Source: Melitaea cinxia (lineage: Eukaryota; Arthropoda; Insecta; Lepidoptera; Nymphalidae). From it: DNA of 64,000 bases. This document shows, piece after piece, positions 43,945 to 54,500 of the stretch. The first letter of the stretch is position 1. Each line of letters begins with the position of its first letter. The DNA lies in NCBI RefSeq assembly GCF_905220565.1, contig NC_059418.1:9539441-9603440 (forward strand), in the 5' to 3' direction. Made by a program: the position numbers and the translations under genes. The notes below the pieces were generated by a model, which made no database searches, was not told the origin of the DNA, and worked only from the letters and a program-made list of their open reading frames with translations.

Positions 43945-44822
43945 GGGGGCATCCATTGATTATGTGAGCTAATTTTCGATCATTTAGACCAGTGATGAAA
44001 CGGATAGCAGTTTGGCCGGATACCAGATATTCGGCCAAACACGTGGCCCAATAGCAGAATATCCGGCCGCCGGATATCCGGCGGAACTTAGCTGTTTGGT
44101 GTGTCGCACGCACACATTTGCCTTTCTTCCCGTGGGGGTCGTAAAAGGTGACCGAGGGACAAACCTGGCTCAAAATCATCAGGGTCCTGGAGAAGAAAAA
44201 CTTCATTTGAAACCCAGAATGGGGTGTCCGTCAAGCATTTGTGGCATGGCTCAAAAATGCTAAAATGCTGATAATGCTGCATGACTCCTGCAGCCAAAGT
44301 GGCTCCACACGTATCGACTCGTCTTTCCTGTGGGCCTCGCTAATGAGGTTGAGAGCTTAGGCAACTCTGCGTTTTCCTGAAGTGTCCTAGGCGACACAGT
44401 GTCTGTCTGACACTGTCTGATGATGGCGCCATGATGTCCCGTCCCGTGGGCGACACAGTGTCTGTCTGTCACATGATGATTTAGGTGAGATTTGATTGGA
44501 CTCCCTCCCCTTACGTCAGATTGACGCTGAATATAATAGAGATTGACGGGAAATATTAACTGTCCAAGTGTACTATAGTTAAATTATTTAAATTAAATAA
44601 AATTCAAAGCAAAAACTTTTATGTTAATAGCCATGACATTTATTTTAGCGGGAAAAATGAACACTCAAAATATTAATTCTTTTGGAATATCGGATAATTT
44701 ATACTTCTTGAAGTCGATGTGATATTTTCAATGATCGGATCCCTCGGTTTAAATGAGATTTGGTGAGGATTTCATTGGACCCCTCCCCCCATTCTGAGCT
44801 CACGTAATTAATGGATGTCCCC
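43945..44822. mobile_element. Non-autonomous TIR element with TTA target duplication (PIF/Harbinger-like)
   Basis: 878 bp in a STAT intron. Ends GGGGGCATCCATTGATTATG and the complement of TAATTAATGGATGTCCCC form ~25-bp inverted repeats with a few mismatches. TTA flanks both sides (43942-43944 and 44823-44825). A 3-bp TWA duplication and G-rich ends suggest PIF/Harbinger, but no transposase is present. Inside, 44104-44190 resembles the RTE head (CTTCCCGTGGGGGTCGTAA), and 44030-44090 has a strong GGCCGCCGGATATCCGGCGG palindrome. Confidence 0.65.
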
Positions 44823-44954
44823 TTACTTGTCAATTGTATTTTAAGCATTTTTAAACTTTCCATCGAGACAGTGTTCTAGTAACCAAATTTGAAAAGAAGG
44901 AGGTTCTCCATTCGACTGTTATTTATCCACGTGCATAATCTAAGTATAACTCAC
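44823..44954. other. STAT intron segment
   Basis: Holds a short CCGACTTC-family scrap (AAGAAGGAGGTTCTCCATTCG, 44896-44917). Confidence 0.5.
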
Positions 44955-45116
44955 CGGTCGCACCACAGAGTCCTCAAATAGTCCCTAGTCACCTTGACCA
45001 CCATGTAAAACCACTCCCAGAAGGTGAAGTTCCTCTCCGGCAGGGCGTCCTTGCAAAACTGTGTCCAGCTCACCGTCATGCTGTTCAGATCCATGTTGCT
45101 CAGGGAGAAGCTGCTC
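44955..45116 (-). CDS. STAT, linker-domain exon
   Basis: A 162-nt exon from acceptor CTAACCCCCCAG to donor CG|GTGAGT. It supplies 1 nt, 53 codons and 2 nt, in phase with both neighbours. It encodes SSFSLSNMDLNSMTVSWTQF, then PERNFTFWEWFYMVVKVTR and LRTLWCDR. VSWTQF and FTFWEWF are hallmarks of the STAT linker domain (compare VSWSQF and YTFWQWF in STAT5-type proteins). GC-rich relative to the intron, as expected of a constrained exon. Confidence 0.94.
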
Positions 45117-45169
45117 CTGGGGGGTTAGGAGGGTCACTTGCGAAGTATACGGTATAGCGTGGGATAGAT

Positions 45170-45440
45170 GAGATTTTGTTAACAGACTTCAAATAAGGAG
45201 GATCTTAATTCGACTATTTTTTTTAATGTCATAACTTTTTTAAATACGTTATTTCATAGCTTTTTAGTGGTGATTAATCGAAAGCTAGAGCTTGTCATGT
45301 GGTTCCGTTTAAATTCGATTAAGACCTGGCGAATATTTTCGAGTTATATCTAACAACGCGTATTTACTTGACTATTTTTTCGTCTACCTACGTTGTATTA
45401 CTTGCCGATGTAATTGGAGTCCGTTTTTTCACTATAAAAA
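45170..45440 (-). repeat. CCGACTTC-family fragment in STAT intron
   Basis: ACAGACTTCAAATAAGGAGG through TCGTCTACCTACGTTGTATT; reverse orientation, 3' part missing. Confidence 0.6.
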
Positions 45441-45639
45441 CAACTACATCGGCAAACAAACGCACGGCTCACCTGCTGGTATGCGGTTACTGTAACTTAT
45501 AGTTTCCTAATAAGTCACACTGAACGGTTAGCTGGATTTTCGGTTCAGTTTTACATTTCCTTTCGAAAGTGGTTTAATTATTTTACATCTCTGATTCCTA
45601 TTATATCACTGAAAAGATACCACATATATTGATAAGATA

Positions 45640-45850
45640 TATTGACGAGTTGGTGCAGCGGTCACAGTGCTGGCTTATAGCGATTGCGTTGGGGGTCGCG
45701 GGTTCGAGCCCCGCACATGGCATACATTTGTATTTACCATACAGATGTTTGCCGTGGTCCGGGGCGTTTGTGCTTGTGTATTGTGTTCCAGACCCGCAAC
45801 ACAAGATTAAACCTCATCAGGGGCAGTGTTGATTGTGAGGCATTTATTTA
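45640..45850 (+). mobile_element. tRNA-derived SINE in STAT intron
   Basis: Head: A-box-like GTTGGTGCAGCGG and B box GGGTTCGAGCC; body with TTTGCCGTGGTCCGGG, shared with 51995-52260. Confidence 0.65.
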
Positions 45851-45877
45851 TTTATAGCAAACAAGTTCACAAGTTAC

Positions 45878-45984
45878 CTGAATATCTTCTCGGCAAGGCA
45901 TCGTAGATTATCTTCGGAAAGATCGCCTCCGGTTGCGGAGCAGAATTTGATGCGCAAAGTCTCAACCAATTGTCCCCAAGATAC
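45878..45984 (-). CDS. STAT, exon upstream of the linker domain
   Basis: A 107-nt exon from acceptor TATGTTTTTCAG to donor AG|GTAACT: 35 codons plus 2 nt. It encodes VSWGQLVETLRIKFCSATG followed by LSEDNLRCLAEKIF. The ATG..LTEDNL..L..K motif is characteristic of the end of the STAT DNA-binding domain and start of the linker. It starts in phase 0. Further upstream exons (N-domain, coiled coil, DNA-binding core) were not recognised to the right of this point and may be beyond the window. Confidence 0.93.
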
Positions 45985-46044
45985 CTGAAAAACATAAAGC
46001 TTATGTATTCCCAGACTTGAAATTTAACACCATTAATACTCGGT

Positions 46045-46362
46045 ATAATTGTGTTTGCGCGCAAACGAAAAAAGTACTTGTGAATTCGCAATTAAAAGTT
46101 TTTAGGTAAAATACACGTCGTTGTTTATCCGCGATGTACGCCTAAATACTTAACCGATTTTAACAAAATCTGCACACCATGTGCAGTTTGATCCAACTTG
46201 AGAGATATGACCGACTGATTTACTGAAATTTTGCACAGATATGTAACTTTTCCAACTTAAAATAAAGGCTATTTATTCAAGAAAAAAATAAGGCGGTACG
46301 AGTTCGCGAGATCGGCTAGTATAATCGAAATGAAAACCTATTTCGGAAGTCGGTTAAAAATG
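46045..46362 (+). repeat. CCGACTTC-family copy containing a Helitron 3' end
   Basis: Starts TAATTGTGTTTGCGCGCAAA and ends TTTCGGAAGTCGGTTAA. Its interior is replaced by a sequence ending GAGATCGGCTAG|T at 46316-46319, a Helitron-like 3' end. Confidence 0.5.
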
Positions 46363-46784
46363 TGATGTGTCTGCTCGAAATCTAAAAAAACTTCTCAAAT
46401 AGGCTTGAAAAGCATCTCCGAATAGTTATTTTACAAAAAAAAAAAAATTCTAGCTAAAAGTGTGTGCATTCGTGTTACCATCGACTTGGAATGCAGATTC
46501 TGCACAGAAGAATTGGAAAGAAACTCCGCAGTTACTCTTTAAAAAAACTGTTGAAATACAGCGTCACTTAATTCAAAAATATCCATCATTAATATAATCC
46601 TAAGCCGAAGTTGCCACATTCTATAATGTCATAACGTGATGCCTTATAGCCAGGCCAGCCTATATACACAGGTCTTTAATAGAATTTCGGAATCCGGTTT
46701 TAAATACTCTAACGGACATGAAATCGTATTACTATAGTCACCTTATCGGGCATCGCGAAGGGGACCCTGCCTGGATGGCTGAAC
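46363..46784. other. Interval without a recognised gene
   Basis: AT-rich; nothing recognised. Confidence 0.4.
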
Positions 46785-46918
46785 GATTTCGATAATTTTA
46801 TCGAGATCTGATTTGATAACGCGTAGTTACTTGACTATTTTTTCGTCGATCTACGTTGTATTACTTATCGATGTAATTGAAGTCTGTTTTTTTTCGTTTG
46901 CCTGCAATCACAATTATT
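46785..46918 (-). repeat. CCGACTTC-family fragment
   Basis: GATTTCGATAATTTTATCGAG through CGTTTGCCTGCAATCACAATT, deleted. Confidence 0.55.
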
Positions 46919-47261
46919 TATATATATAAATATCCTTTACGGTAACAATAGTGTTAGAGCTATAATAAATATGCGACCACTTTTAACAGATAAAAAAAAA
47001 AACAAAAACAAGATTAGGTTAGGAGGTAAAAAGAAGGTTAGGATTAAGGTTCCCAAATGTATGTTACCTCGTCACATTTTACTGGGCGTACAAAAATTCA
47101 AATGGGAAGATCACACGACAAGCGCAAGCTTTGGAATAAGGAATCATCAAAATCGGTACATATAGTAAAATATTTTGGAAACTCACATAAAAATACAAAA
47201 AGAACATCCTTTTTTTAAGTCGATTAATGGTCACATATGTTGCAATAAAATTTAGTAGTAT

Positions 47262-47750
47262 ATAATTGTGTTTGCAGGCATTCGAAGAAAAACCGCCTTC
47301 AATTATATCGATAAGTAATACAATGTAGGTACACAAAAAACATTATACGTGACCACATGACAATCAGCTTTCGATTAAAGTAAAAATTATTAAAATTGGT
47401 ATACCCAGTAAAAAGTTATTGCGGATTTTCGAGAGTTTCCCTCGATTTATCTGGGATCCCATCATCAGATCCTGGTTTTCTTATCACGGCACCAAACTAG
47501 GGATATCCTCTTTCCAACAAAAAAAGAATTATCAAAATCGATACATCTTGTAGAAAGTTATGCGGTATAATACAACGTAGGTCGACGAAAAAAGCGTCAA
47601 GTAAAAACGCATTATCAGGTATAACTCGAAAAGAAGTTGTTAGGTCTCAAATAAGTTTAAATGAGACCAATTGGCACACACCCCCTTTCGATTAAAACAA
47701 AATTTGTCGAAATCGGTACACCCGGTCAAAAGTTCTGATGTAACATACAT
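47262..47750 (+). mobile_element. CCGACTTC-family repeat, forward copy
   Basis: TAATTGTGTTTGCAGGCATT through AAAAGTTCTGATGTAACATAC. The right end is replaced by the 47755 repeat. Confidence 0.7.
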
Positions 47751-47754
47751 GCCA

Positions 47755-47875
47755 AAAAAAAGTAGTGGGGAACCCACCCCGAGTAAGAAAGAGATGAATG
47801 AAAGAAAGAACAAGTATGCGGCATGAAAGTAAGAGGCATGAAAGAGAGAGCAGAAATGAAAGAGAAAATAGCAGA
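47755..47875 (+). repeat. Dispersed repeat shared with 28563-28682
   Basis: TAGTGGGGAACCCACCCCGAG, AAAGAGATGAATGAAAGAAAG. Confidence 0.6.
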
Positions 47876-47921
47876 ACACGTGCTCCGACCACTATATCGG
47901 AGGTATAGAAAAAAAAACAAA

Positions 47922-48124
47922 ATACCCAGTGTCTCGATGCGGCCGACTGCTATCGATGTGCCGGTTCGCGCCAGACTGGCCGCCTCTTCAAAAATGCCGA
48001 CCCGGGCCGTCAGCATAGTGTCATCCGCGTAGCATATGACGCTGAGCCCGGGCGGCAGTGGCGCCCGCAGCAACCAGTCAAAGCAGATGTTCCACAGGGT
48101 TGGTCCGAGCACGGAACGCCGCAA
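47922..48124 (-). pseudogene. R1-type LINE reverse-transcriptase fragment
   Basis: About 66 codons on the minus strand: SVLGPTLWNICFDWLLRA, then the catalytic box VICYADDTMLTAR. This corresponds to RT motifs B-C of R1-clade elements. It is truncated on both sides and joined to a repeat at 47920, so it is a dead scrap. GC-rich compared with the flanks, as is usual for R1 coding DNA. Confidence 0.75.
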
Positions 48125-49460
48125 TCGACGCGACGACGATACAGTCGGTCGTCGCCCCCTCCCATAGGATGTAACAATTAATTCGTTTGCAAAAATTAAT
48201 TATTATAAGAGTCTAGGTTAAGCTACTAGCAGGTTACAACAAGTGCACCGTGCCAAGCCAGAGCCAAGACTGCCTTAGCTGCGGTTGCTTCGGACGTTTT
48301 ATACACGTCAGAATGACTCGAGTGATAGAACGAGTGAGGGTAGGTGAGAATGCTAGGTGGCGCGAATGATGTGCTAGGTGGCGTGATCGGTGCATCTGTT
48401 GTTTATAAATCTCTTGCTAATTACCTATGTTAGCTTGCAAATTTATGTTTGTTAATTTATGTCTTAATTTCCAATAAATATTACACATATAAAATATTTT
48501 ACTAATGCATTAAAAATAAATTGTCAACTTCACTAAAAGTTATGAATAATTACGGAAGTTTGTATAAAATTTTGTTTGATTTACTATAGAATAACTTGTA
48601 TTTCGACATATAGAAAAATGTGTTAATATAAGTTGTATTTGTATTAAATTAACAGTATTTTAAATTCTTTGTAGCTCAATTTCGTCTTCCGGGTGTTTTG
48701 ACTAAAATATCATTCCTTAGTCAATTGAACGCTTTTTATTTATTTCATTATTGTTTCAATGAGTAAGGAGGGATTCATCATTGAGCTACACAGCAAGTTG
48801 GTCGTTTCGACTAAAAATTGGTGTTAAAAGGAATTGTAATAAAAGTGTATTTGAAGAAGAACAGTCTTTTTAATTCTAAAATACTACAAAACTTCAAGGT
48901 TCCAAGGAAATTTGATGTAAGTACCGTCAACAATTTAACAAAACAGTTTTTCTTCTTTTTTTGGATATTTTTTTGTTTACCTTCACTTTTAGCATATTTA
49001 AATCTTTAAGCTGTTGTTTTCGAGTGTTTAAATAGATTTACAGTAGTGTAAACTGTACTGATTGTCATAAAAAAAAATATATTTGAATGCCGTTTTGTTT
49101 TAGTTCAGTGTTTGATAATGTAATTAAACTGTTTTTAGTTTAGTTGTGTGTTTTTGTAACTCATGTAATATTTCGAAATGCTAGGAAAACGTAAATCTAA
49201 TCTTTGTAAGAGGAGTAATAAAGTTCGGGCTATGAAAGGCTTTAAATATATAATTTATGAATATGAACGTAGGTATGGTTTGTACCATATAATAAATATA
49301 AAATATTCATAAAAAAAACCTAATAATGTAAAATAAAACTTTTGTTTTGATAGAATTCGCAAATGGTAAAACACATTTTTAGCGGTAATTTCGCTGGCAG
49401 ATACCTGATAACTATAAACTTGGGTAACTTGATAACCTATCTAACTTTCCGGACGGTAAT
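48125..49460. other. Interval without a recognised gene
   Basis: Positions 48190-48420 are moderately GC-rich with two GCTAGGTGGCG copies and a TTTATAAA; this could be part of an LTR. The rest is AT-rich with no coding signal I trust. Confidence 0.35.
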
Positions 49461-49464
49461 TGAT

Positions 49465-50150
49465 AATTTGGCTAAGATCTAGACTAGGAAAAACCGAATT
49501 ATGGGGTTTTTGGGTGTGGAGGGTGGAGGGTGTAGGGAAATCTATACAAGGTAACACTGTCACACCTGAAAACCCCATGGTTATGGAGATATCCATGGTT
49601 AAAGTTTTGAGGTTAGAAGAAGAATTTAAAGCTATTATAATACCTTTGAGCTCGTACTGTTTGCATTGTGTGACAAATCGACACTTTTAAACAAAATAAC
49701 GCTTCAGATATAATATTCTAATAAAATTAGTAACATTGCGTGCTAGAATGTAGGCTTAGAAATTCGAAAAATACCCAAAACCGAATCAGAGCACCCCACT
49801 GTCCACGTGGTCTTGGTCTGTCCTACCCCTAGAGTGTTTTTTTTGTGCCGCGGAGGCGCGGAGGGAGGGCAGCCCTCGCCCGCCGTGCGAAAGGCTGCAC
49901 TTCCCGCAGCGCCGGAGCTAAGCGTTCCTCCAACTTTAGAGGTGGTAGATTAATTTGAAAAAACGCGTGTGAAATGTGAAAATAACGTGTGAAAGCTACG
50001 AAATACTTCTTCTAACCTCAAAACTTTAACCATGGATATCTCCATAACCATTGGGTTCTGAGGTGTGACAGTAGTACCAGGGGTAGCTTTCCCCCCCTCC
50101 CCCCCACGGTCCCGAAATTCGTTTTTTCCTAATCTAAAGCTTTACCGATA
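49465..50150. repeat. Inverted-repeat element with GC-rich centre
   Basis: Arms 49465-49627 and 50004-50150 are inverted copies (ATGGTTATGGAGATATCCAT / ATGGATATCTCCATAACCAT). A third copy is at 9430-9560. The spacer contains a strikingly GC-rich 90-bp block (49845-49933, GCGCGGAGGGAGGGCAGCCC). No ORF recognised. Confidence 0.55.
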
Positions 50151-50212
50151 ATTTGCTTAGGATATACTACATGTTTTTGTGTAATAGATACTCTTTGTTA
50201 AAATTGTTTCAG

Positions 50213-50387
50213 ATCATTGGACATCGCAAAATTTTTACATCTAGTGAAGATGCCTTGTGAAAGTTCTGAGAGTAGACGAATGTCTAGCAAGAGGCATCTC
50301 AGCATTGTGCTGGGAGGATCCTCGACACGCAGTCGATACAGGACACGTGCTCGAGGCTCAAAACAAGGTTATCGTTTGCCGTTGTTG
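50213..50387 (+). other. Possible exon-like segment
   Basis: Follows an acceptor-like AAAATTGTTTCAG and is GC-richer than its flanks. Two overlapping frames are open for about 55 codons, neither recognised. It then runs into a CCGACTTC-family copy. Not enough to call a gene. Confidence 0.2.
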
Positions 50388-50762
50388 TATGTTCGGAGAT
50401 AGCTCCGTCATTTATGAACCTATTTTGATAATTATTGTTTTGTTGAAAAGGAAATATTCCTAGTTTGGTACCATGATAAGAAAACCAGGACTTGATGATG
50501 AGATTCCAGAGAAGTCGAGGGAAACTCTCAAAAAGCCGCATAACTTTTTACTGGGTGTAACGATTTTGATGATTTTTAATTTAATCGAAAGCCAATGTTT
50601 ATCATGTGGTCACATTTAAATTTCATCGAAATCTGATTACAACTTTTGGAGCAATCTTTGATAATGCGTATCGACTCGACAATTTTTTTGTCTACCTACG
50701 TTGTATTACTTATCGATATAATTGAGGGTGGTTTTTCTTCGTTTGCCTGCAAACACAATTAT
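50388..50762 (-). mobile_element. CCGACTTC-family repeat, reverse copy
   Basis: TATGTTCGGAGATAGCTCCG through CGTTTGCCTGCAAACACAA. Confidence 0.7.
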
Positions 50763-51140
50763 AGAGGTTTCTAATGTGAAGTCGTAAATACATTTTTAAA
50801 TTACGTGGTAACGTCGTAAGGTTTAGTTTGGCTTGTGCCGGCGGATCAATAAGAGAAACACGTCTGGTCTTCATAAATGTATATTGGCAACTGTTTAATC
50901 GTAGTTAAAGTTAATTGAGACTATGTTATAAGGTTTACAATTGCAAAACAGAATCACCATAAGCCGCCCACCAAAGGACTACTGAAGTCCTTTCAAAATA
51001 AGTAAAATTAACAAAACTTATAGGTAATCACATGTTTTGAGTTTGCTTCTACAACAATCATTAAGGTATCGGTGGTGCGGTCAGAATGAATTTATGCAAA
51101 GAACAATAGTAAAATAATAAATGTTAACAACTATATAGCA

Positions 51141-51600
51141 CTAATCTATTTCGATGGGCAACGCACATAGTTTGGTTACGCATCGCTTTGTTATATTATC
51201 ACCACTCTTTACACTATAGACTCTGGTAAGACCGTCAGGGCCAGGATGCTTGTGGGTTATTCGTCCCATAAGCCACTTTCCTGGTGGCAAATTGTCCTGT
51301 TTTATGAGGACAATGTCTCCTATCTTGAATTCGTCTTCGCGTTTTAACCATTTCGGTCTTTGTTGCAGCCGCGTCAAGTATTCTTTTTGCCATCTTGACC
51401 AGAAGTCATTCAGCAGTTTTTGCGTGTATTGCCAACGTGTCAGGTTGCTTATTTTAGCGTCTTTCAGGTTCACATCAGGCACGGTTACAGGGGCTTCAGT
51501 TATCAAAAAATGACCCGGAGTTAGTGGTTCTAACGTGCTGTCCTCCTGCGGGCACAGCGGTCTCGAGTTCAAGCACGCTTCAATTCCACAGAGAACAGTT
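51141..51600 (-). pseudogene. BEL3: truncated BEL/Pao integrase C-terminus
   Basis: 144 codons on the minus strand: SRPLCPQED, PLTPGHFLITEAPV, LLNDFWSRWQKEYLTRLQQRPKW, then GDIVLIKQDNLPPGKWLMGRI...HPGPDG. This matches the end of BEL/Pao integrase with the DUF5641-type C-terminus and is closer to BEL1 (WNRWSKEYLVSLNQRYKW) than to BEL2. The 5' side is cut at about 51600. No LTR is seen, so it is a relic. Confidence 0.85.
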
Positions 51601-51655
51601 CTAGAAGTGGAAGACTAACGAAAAATAAGTTAAATATATTTTAATGTACATTATT

Positions 51656-51874
51656 TCAAGTCCCAGTATAATCCCAGTTATCCATGAACTGACTCGTAAC
51701 ATCCCTTATATCTTGTTTAAATATTAATTCGAACGACAAAGGGGTAGGTGAGCCGGCGGTTCTTTTGTTAGAGGGTGGGGGTGCACCTGGTATAACATCC
51801 CAGATATACACGATATGGTTTTTTAACGTGTGTTGAGTTTCACACAGTGTTAAAATACTTCGTAATTTATTCAA
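51656..51874 (-). CDS. Hypothetical small ORF
   Basis: 72 codons from an ATG, with plausible composition (PGAPPPSNKRTAGSPTP, then a hydrophilic C-terminus MDNWDYTGT and stop). I do not recognise it. Its position directly beyond the BEL3 break suggests either an unrelated host or transposon fragment, or chance. Confidence 0.2.
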   Translation of the reverse strand: MNKLRSILTLCETQHTLKNHIVYIWDVIPGAPPPSNKRTAGSPTPLSFELIFKQDIRDVTSQFMDNWDYTGT

Positions 51875-51989
51875 TGTTTATTGACAAAGTTGGACCTGTT
51901 ACATTTTTATTATAAGTATATCACTTCAAAATTTGCAAACTATTGTTACATTTTGTACAATGTTCTAATCGTTTTCATTTTTGACGCCG

Positions 51990-52260
51990 TGTTAGCGCAA
52001 CGGTCACAGCCATGGATTGTACCTGTTGCGCTGGCGGTTGCGAGTTCGATCCCCACACGTGACAAACATTTGTATTGGCCTGTATGGCCTGTGTTTGCCG
52101 TGGTCTGGGTGTTTGTGCAGTCCTTGTGGGTCTCCCCACCGTGCCTCGGAGAGCGCGTTAAGCATTGGAGCAGCGTGGTGGATTAAGCTCTGATCCTTCT
52201 CCTACATGGGGAAAGAGGCCCATGCCCAGTAGTGGGATATTACAGGCTGAAGCATATTAT
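51990..52260 (+). mobile_element. tRNA-derived SINE, near full length
   Basis: A-box-like GTGTTAGCGCAACGG and B box GCGAGTTCGATCCCC, a body with TTTGCCGTGGTCTGGG, and the 3' part GGAGCAGCGTGGTGGATTAA / CCCATGCCCAGTAGTGGG. Confidence 0.7.
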
Positions 52261-52284
52261 AACTTTTATTGACAGTAGATCTGT

Positions 52285-52340
52285 TTGTTACAGGTACGTT
52301 TGAATTCAAAAGAACAACATGTAGGTAAGAGACTAAAGCT
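52285..52340 (+). repeat. Family L scrap
   Basis: TTACAGGTACGTTTGAATTC, shared with 5218 and 13645. Confidence 0.5.
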
Positions 52341-52486
52341 AACACATTCAAGACAGATGGTCGAGTGGATGATACACGTGACACGTCACTGTCATTCGTC
52401 AACAAAGAAAACTAAAACCCGACTATGAAAAAACTGATAATTGTATTATTTATTTACATATTATGTTTTTTAAATGTATTTTAGCA

Positions 52487-52587
52487 GTGGCGGACTTATT
52501 TTTTTTTATTATAATATAAAAATAAATTATATAAAAAAATATAAATCCGCCACTTCTTGCCGATATATTTTGCAATATATCGGCAAA
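52487..52587. repeat. MITE-like hairpin pair
   Basis: CAGTGGCGGACTTAT and ATAAATCCGCCACT (52487-52554) form an inverted pair; CAGTGGCG ends are typical of hAT elements. Next to it TTGCCGATATATT-TTG-CAATATATCGGCAA is a near-perfect hairpin. Confidence 0.55.
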
Positions 52588-52739
52588 ACTTAATCTTTTA
52601 AGAAACACGTTGAGGATTATTATCTTAAGATGGAGACGATTCAGTGTAATATGGTGCAATTTCTTTTCTTGTTTTTTTTCTCTCTTTATTTATAATATAT
52701 GTATATTTGTGTTTTTATCATTTCACTTAATTGTTATTA

Positions 52740-53010
52740 TGGCTCTAAAGATAGGTCTGTAGACGGACAGACAGCGAAGACTTAGTTATGGGGGTTCCGT
52801 TACACACTGTGACGTGGTAAGGAACTAGAAAAATTACTCCATTAAGTGCAATTCACCACTGGTTGGTGATAATCCCAACGGGTTTTACAGATATACTTAA
52901 ACACAACAACAACGATCTCGCCACCGCGATTCAGTATTTATAGCCAACGATGAGCGCCATCTATCGACACATATAAATGTTTTATATGTGTGTATAAAAC
53001 TACCCACTTT
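52740..53010. repeat. Family C left-end fragment
   Basis: Shares GGGGGTTCCGTTACACACTG, AATCCCAACGGGTTTTACAG and the module ending GAGCGCCATCTATCGACACA with 17517-17700. Confidence 0.7.
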
Positions 53011-53163
53011 AATTTAATGACTGATGATTGGTAAATTCATTCATGAGTTTGTGTAGCATTTTACTGATCATTGTAATTTTTTATATTATATCTATCAATG
53101 TGTCTTAATATAAAAAATTAATAATTTATTCTGAATACATAAAACGAGAAAATAACTTGAAGC

Positions 53164-53232
53164 CAATATGTACGATTTTATTTTTGTGTTACCCACACAT
53201 TAGGAATTCTAAACATTTTTGAATATCATATC
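53164..53232 (-). repeat. Truncated tRNA-bearing satellite unit
   Basis: Reverse complement of the unit's flank (ATATGTACGATTTTA through TGAATATCATATC), stopping just before the tRNA. Confidence 0.75.
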
Positions 53233-53850
53233 ATTTATTATATATATTTATTTTTATTATTATTACATTACATTATATATATATTATTTATTGTCATTTA
53301 TTATATATTTATATATTATCATTATTGAAGCCAATTTTAAGTTACTTTTGCTTCAAGGTATTTCATCTATACAGCTGATTCAAACACCCTGACGTTTTAA
53401 ATATTAATCTTTAAGAATTTTGTTTTTTGTTCGCGAAATAATTTAACGTAATATTACCTCACTTTAACAGCACTTTCCTTTGCTGATTTATTTTGTAAAA
53501 TGAATATCGTTAAATGTATCTTGAAGATGCGATCGACGCCTTCCTTAATGTCAAGAAGATAAAACGGTGACTTCGATTACATTTGTATATAGTAATGTAC
53601 ATGTTATCTATCAACGAGTCAAGACACAGCGAGCAATTACACTGAAGATAATTTCGTTTAAATCGATTTTGTTCCTGGTTGTCTTATTTTAGTGAAACAA
53701 GAGACGTTTATAGAAACTACCGTGAAGTTTCACTGTAGTTTCCATAAACGTTTAACGTAGTGAAGTGTCACATTTCAATAATTAACTGTTTATTAAATAA
53801 ACGCATTAAAAAAATTAAATTTATTTATTATATTAGAAAATTAAGTGAAT
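53233..53850. other. Interval without a recognised gene
   Basis: AT-rich; holds a family L scrap (53375-53430) and the 48-bp palindrome at 53704-53751. Confidence 0.5.
53704..53751. other. 48-bp near-perfect palindrome
   Basis: ACGTTTATAGAAACTAC pairs with GTAGTTTCCATAAACGT (one mismatch) around an inner GTGAA/TTTCAC core. Confidence 0.85.
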
Positions 53851-53852
53851 TT

Positions 53853-54500
53853 GTGGAGGCCGATGTCCAGCAGTGGACTGCGATAGGCTGAAGTGACGGT
53901 GTGATGAATCTGATGATGTCATTTATCTATTCACGTGTCAAAAGTTCAAATCACAGCGAATATTATCTGTGCCTTCTACGGTAAGCTATATAAGTCGAGT
54001 TATATCAGGTAAATTATGTGAACAGGTGAATCGTAACGAGTAGCGTCTCGTGTATTTATCTATTAATTATGGTACAATATGGTATGGTAAGGTATTAACT
54101 GAGGTAGGGCACAGCAGGAATTTCCTGCTTAAGATACGGAGCAGCCCGACTGGGGTAGTACCTCGACCTTACAGAAGATCACAGCTCAATAATACTGTTT
54201 TCAAGCAGTATTGTGTTCCTGTTGGTGAGTAAGGTGACCAGAGCTCCTGGGGGGATTGGGGATTGGGTCGGCAACGTGCTTGCGATGCTTCTGGTGTTGC
54301 AGGCGTCTATAAACTACGGTAATCTCTTACCATAAGGTGAGCGGTACGATTGTTTGCCGACCTAGTGAAAAAAAATATGGTATGTAAGTGAATGGTGATA
54401 TACATGGTGATAGGGGACGGAACTAGAAAAATTGCTTGGTCTGTTACGAGTAATCGTGTTGTTAAGATTTTATTCCTTCTATATAGTCAGTTACGATACT
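53853..54500 (+). repeat. RTE tail, family L and LINE 3'-end mosaic
   Basis: Positions 53853-53920 are the RTE-type tail (ATGTCCAGCAGTGGACTGCG). Positions 53990-54090 and 54379-54500 are family L 5' pieces. Between them 54096-54370 is a LINE 3'-end repeat (GAGGTAGGGCACAGCAGG, TTTGCCGACCTAGTGAAAAA) inserted in L. The rest, to 54700, contains the CCGCATCAAAATCCG-type repeat at 54620-54690. Confidence 0.6.

Noticed and set aside
44012..44472. Overlapping short ORFs in the STAT intron
   Set aside because: They lie inside a TTA-flanked TIR element and its palindromes; no protein features.
45867..46091. 74-residue minus-strand ORF over the STAT exon at 45878
   Set aside because: Wrong frame; the STAT frame with VSWGQL and LSEDNL fits the neighbouring exons in phase.
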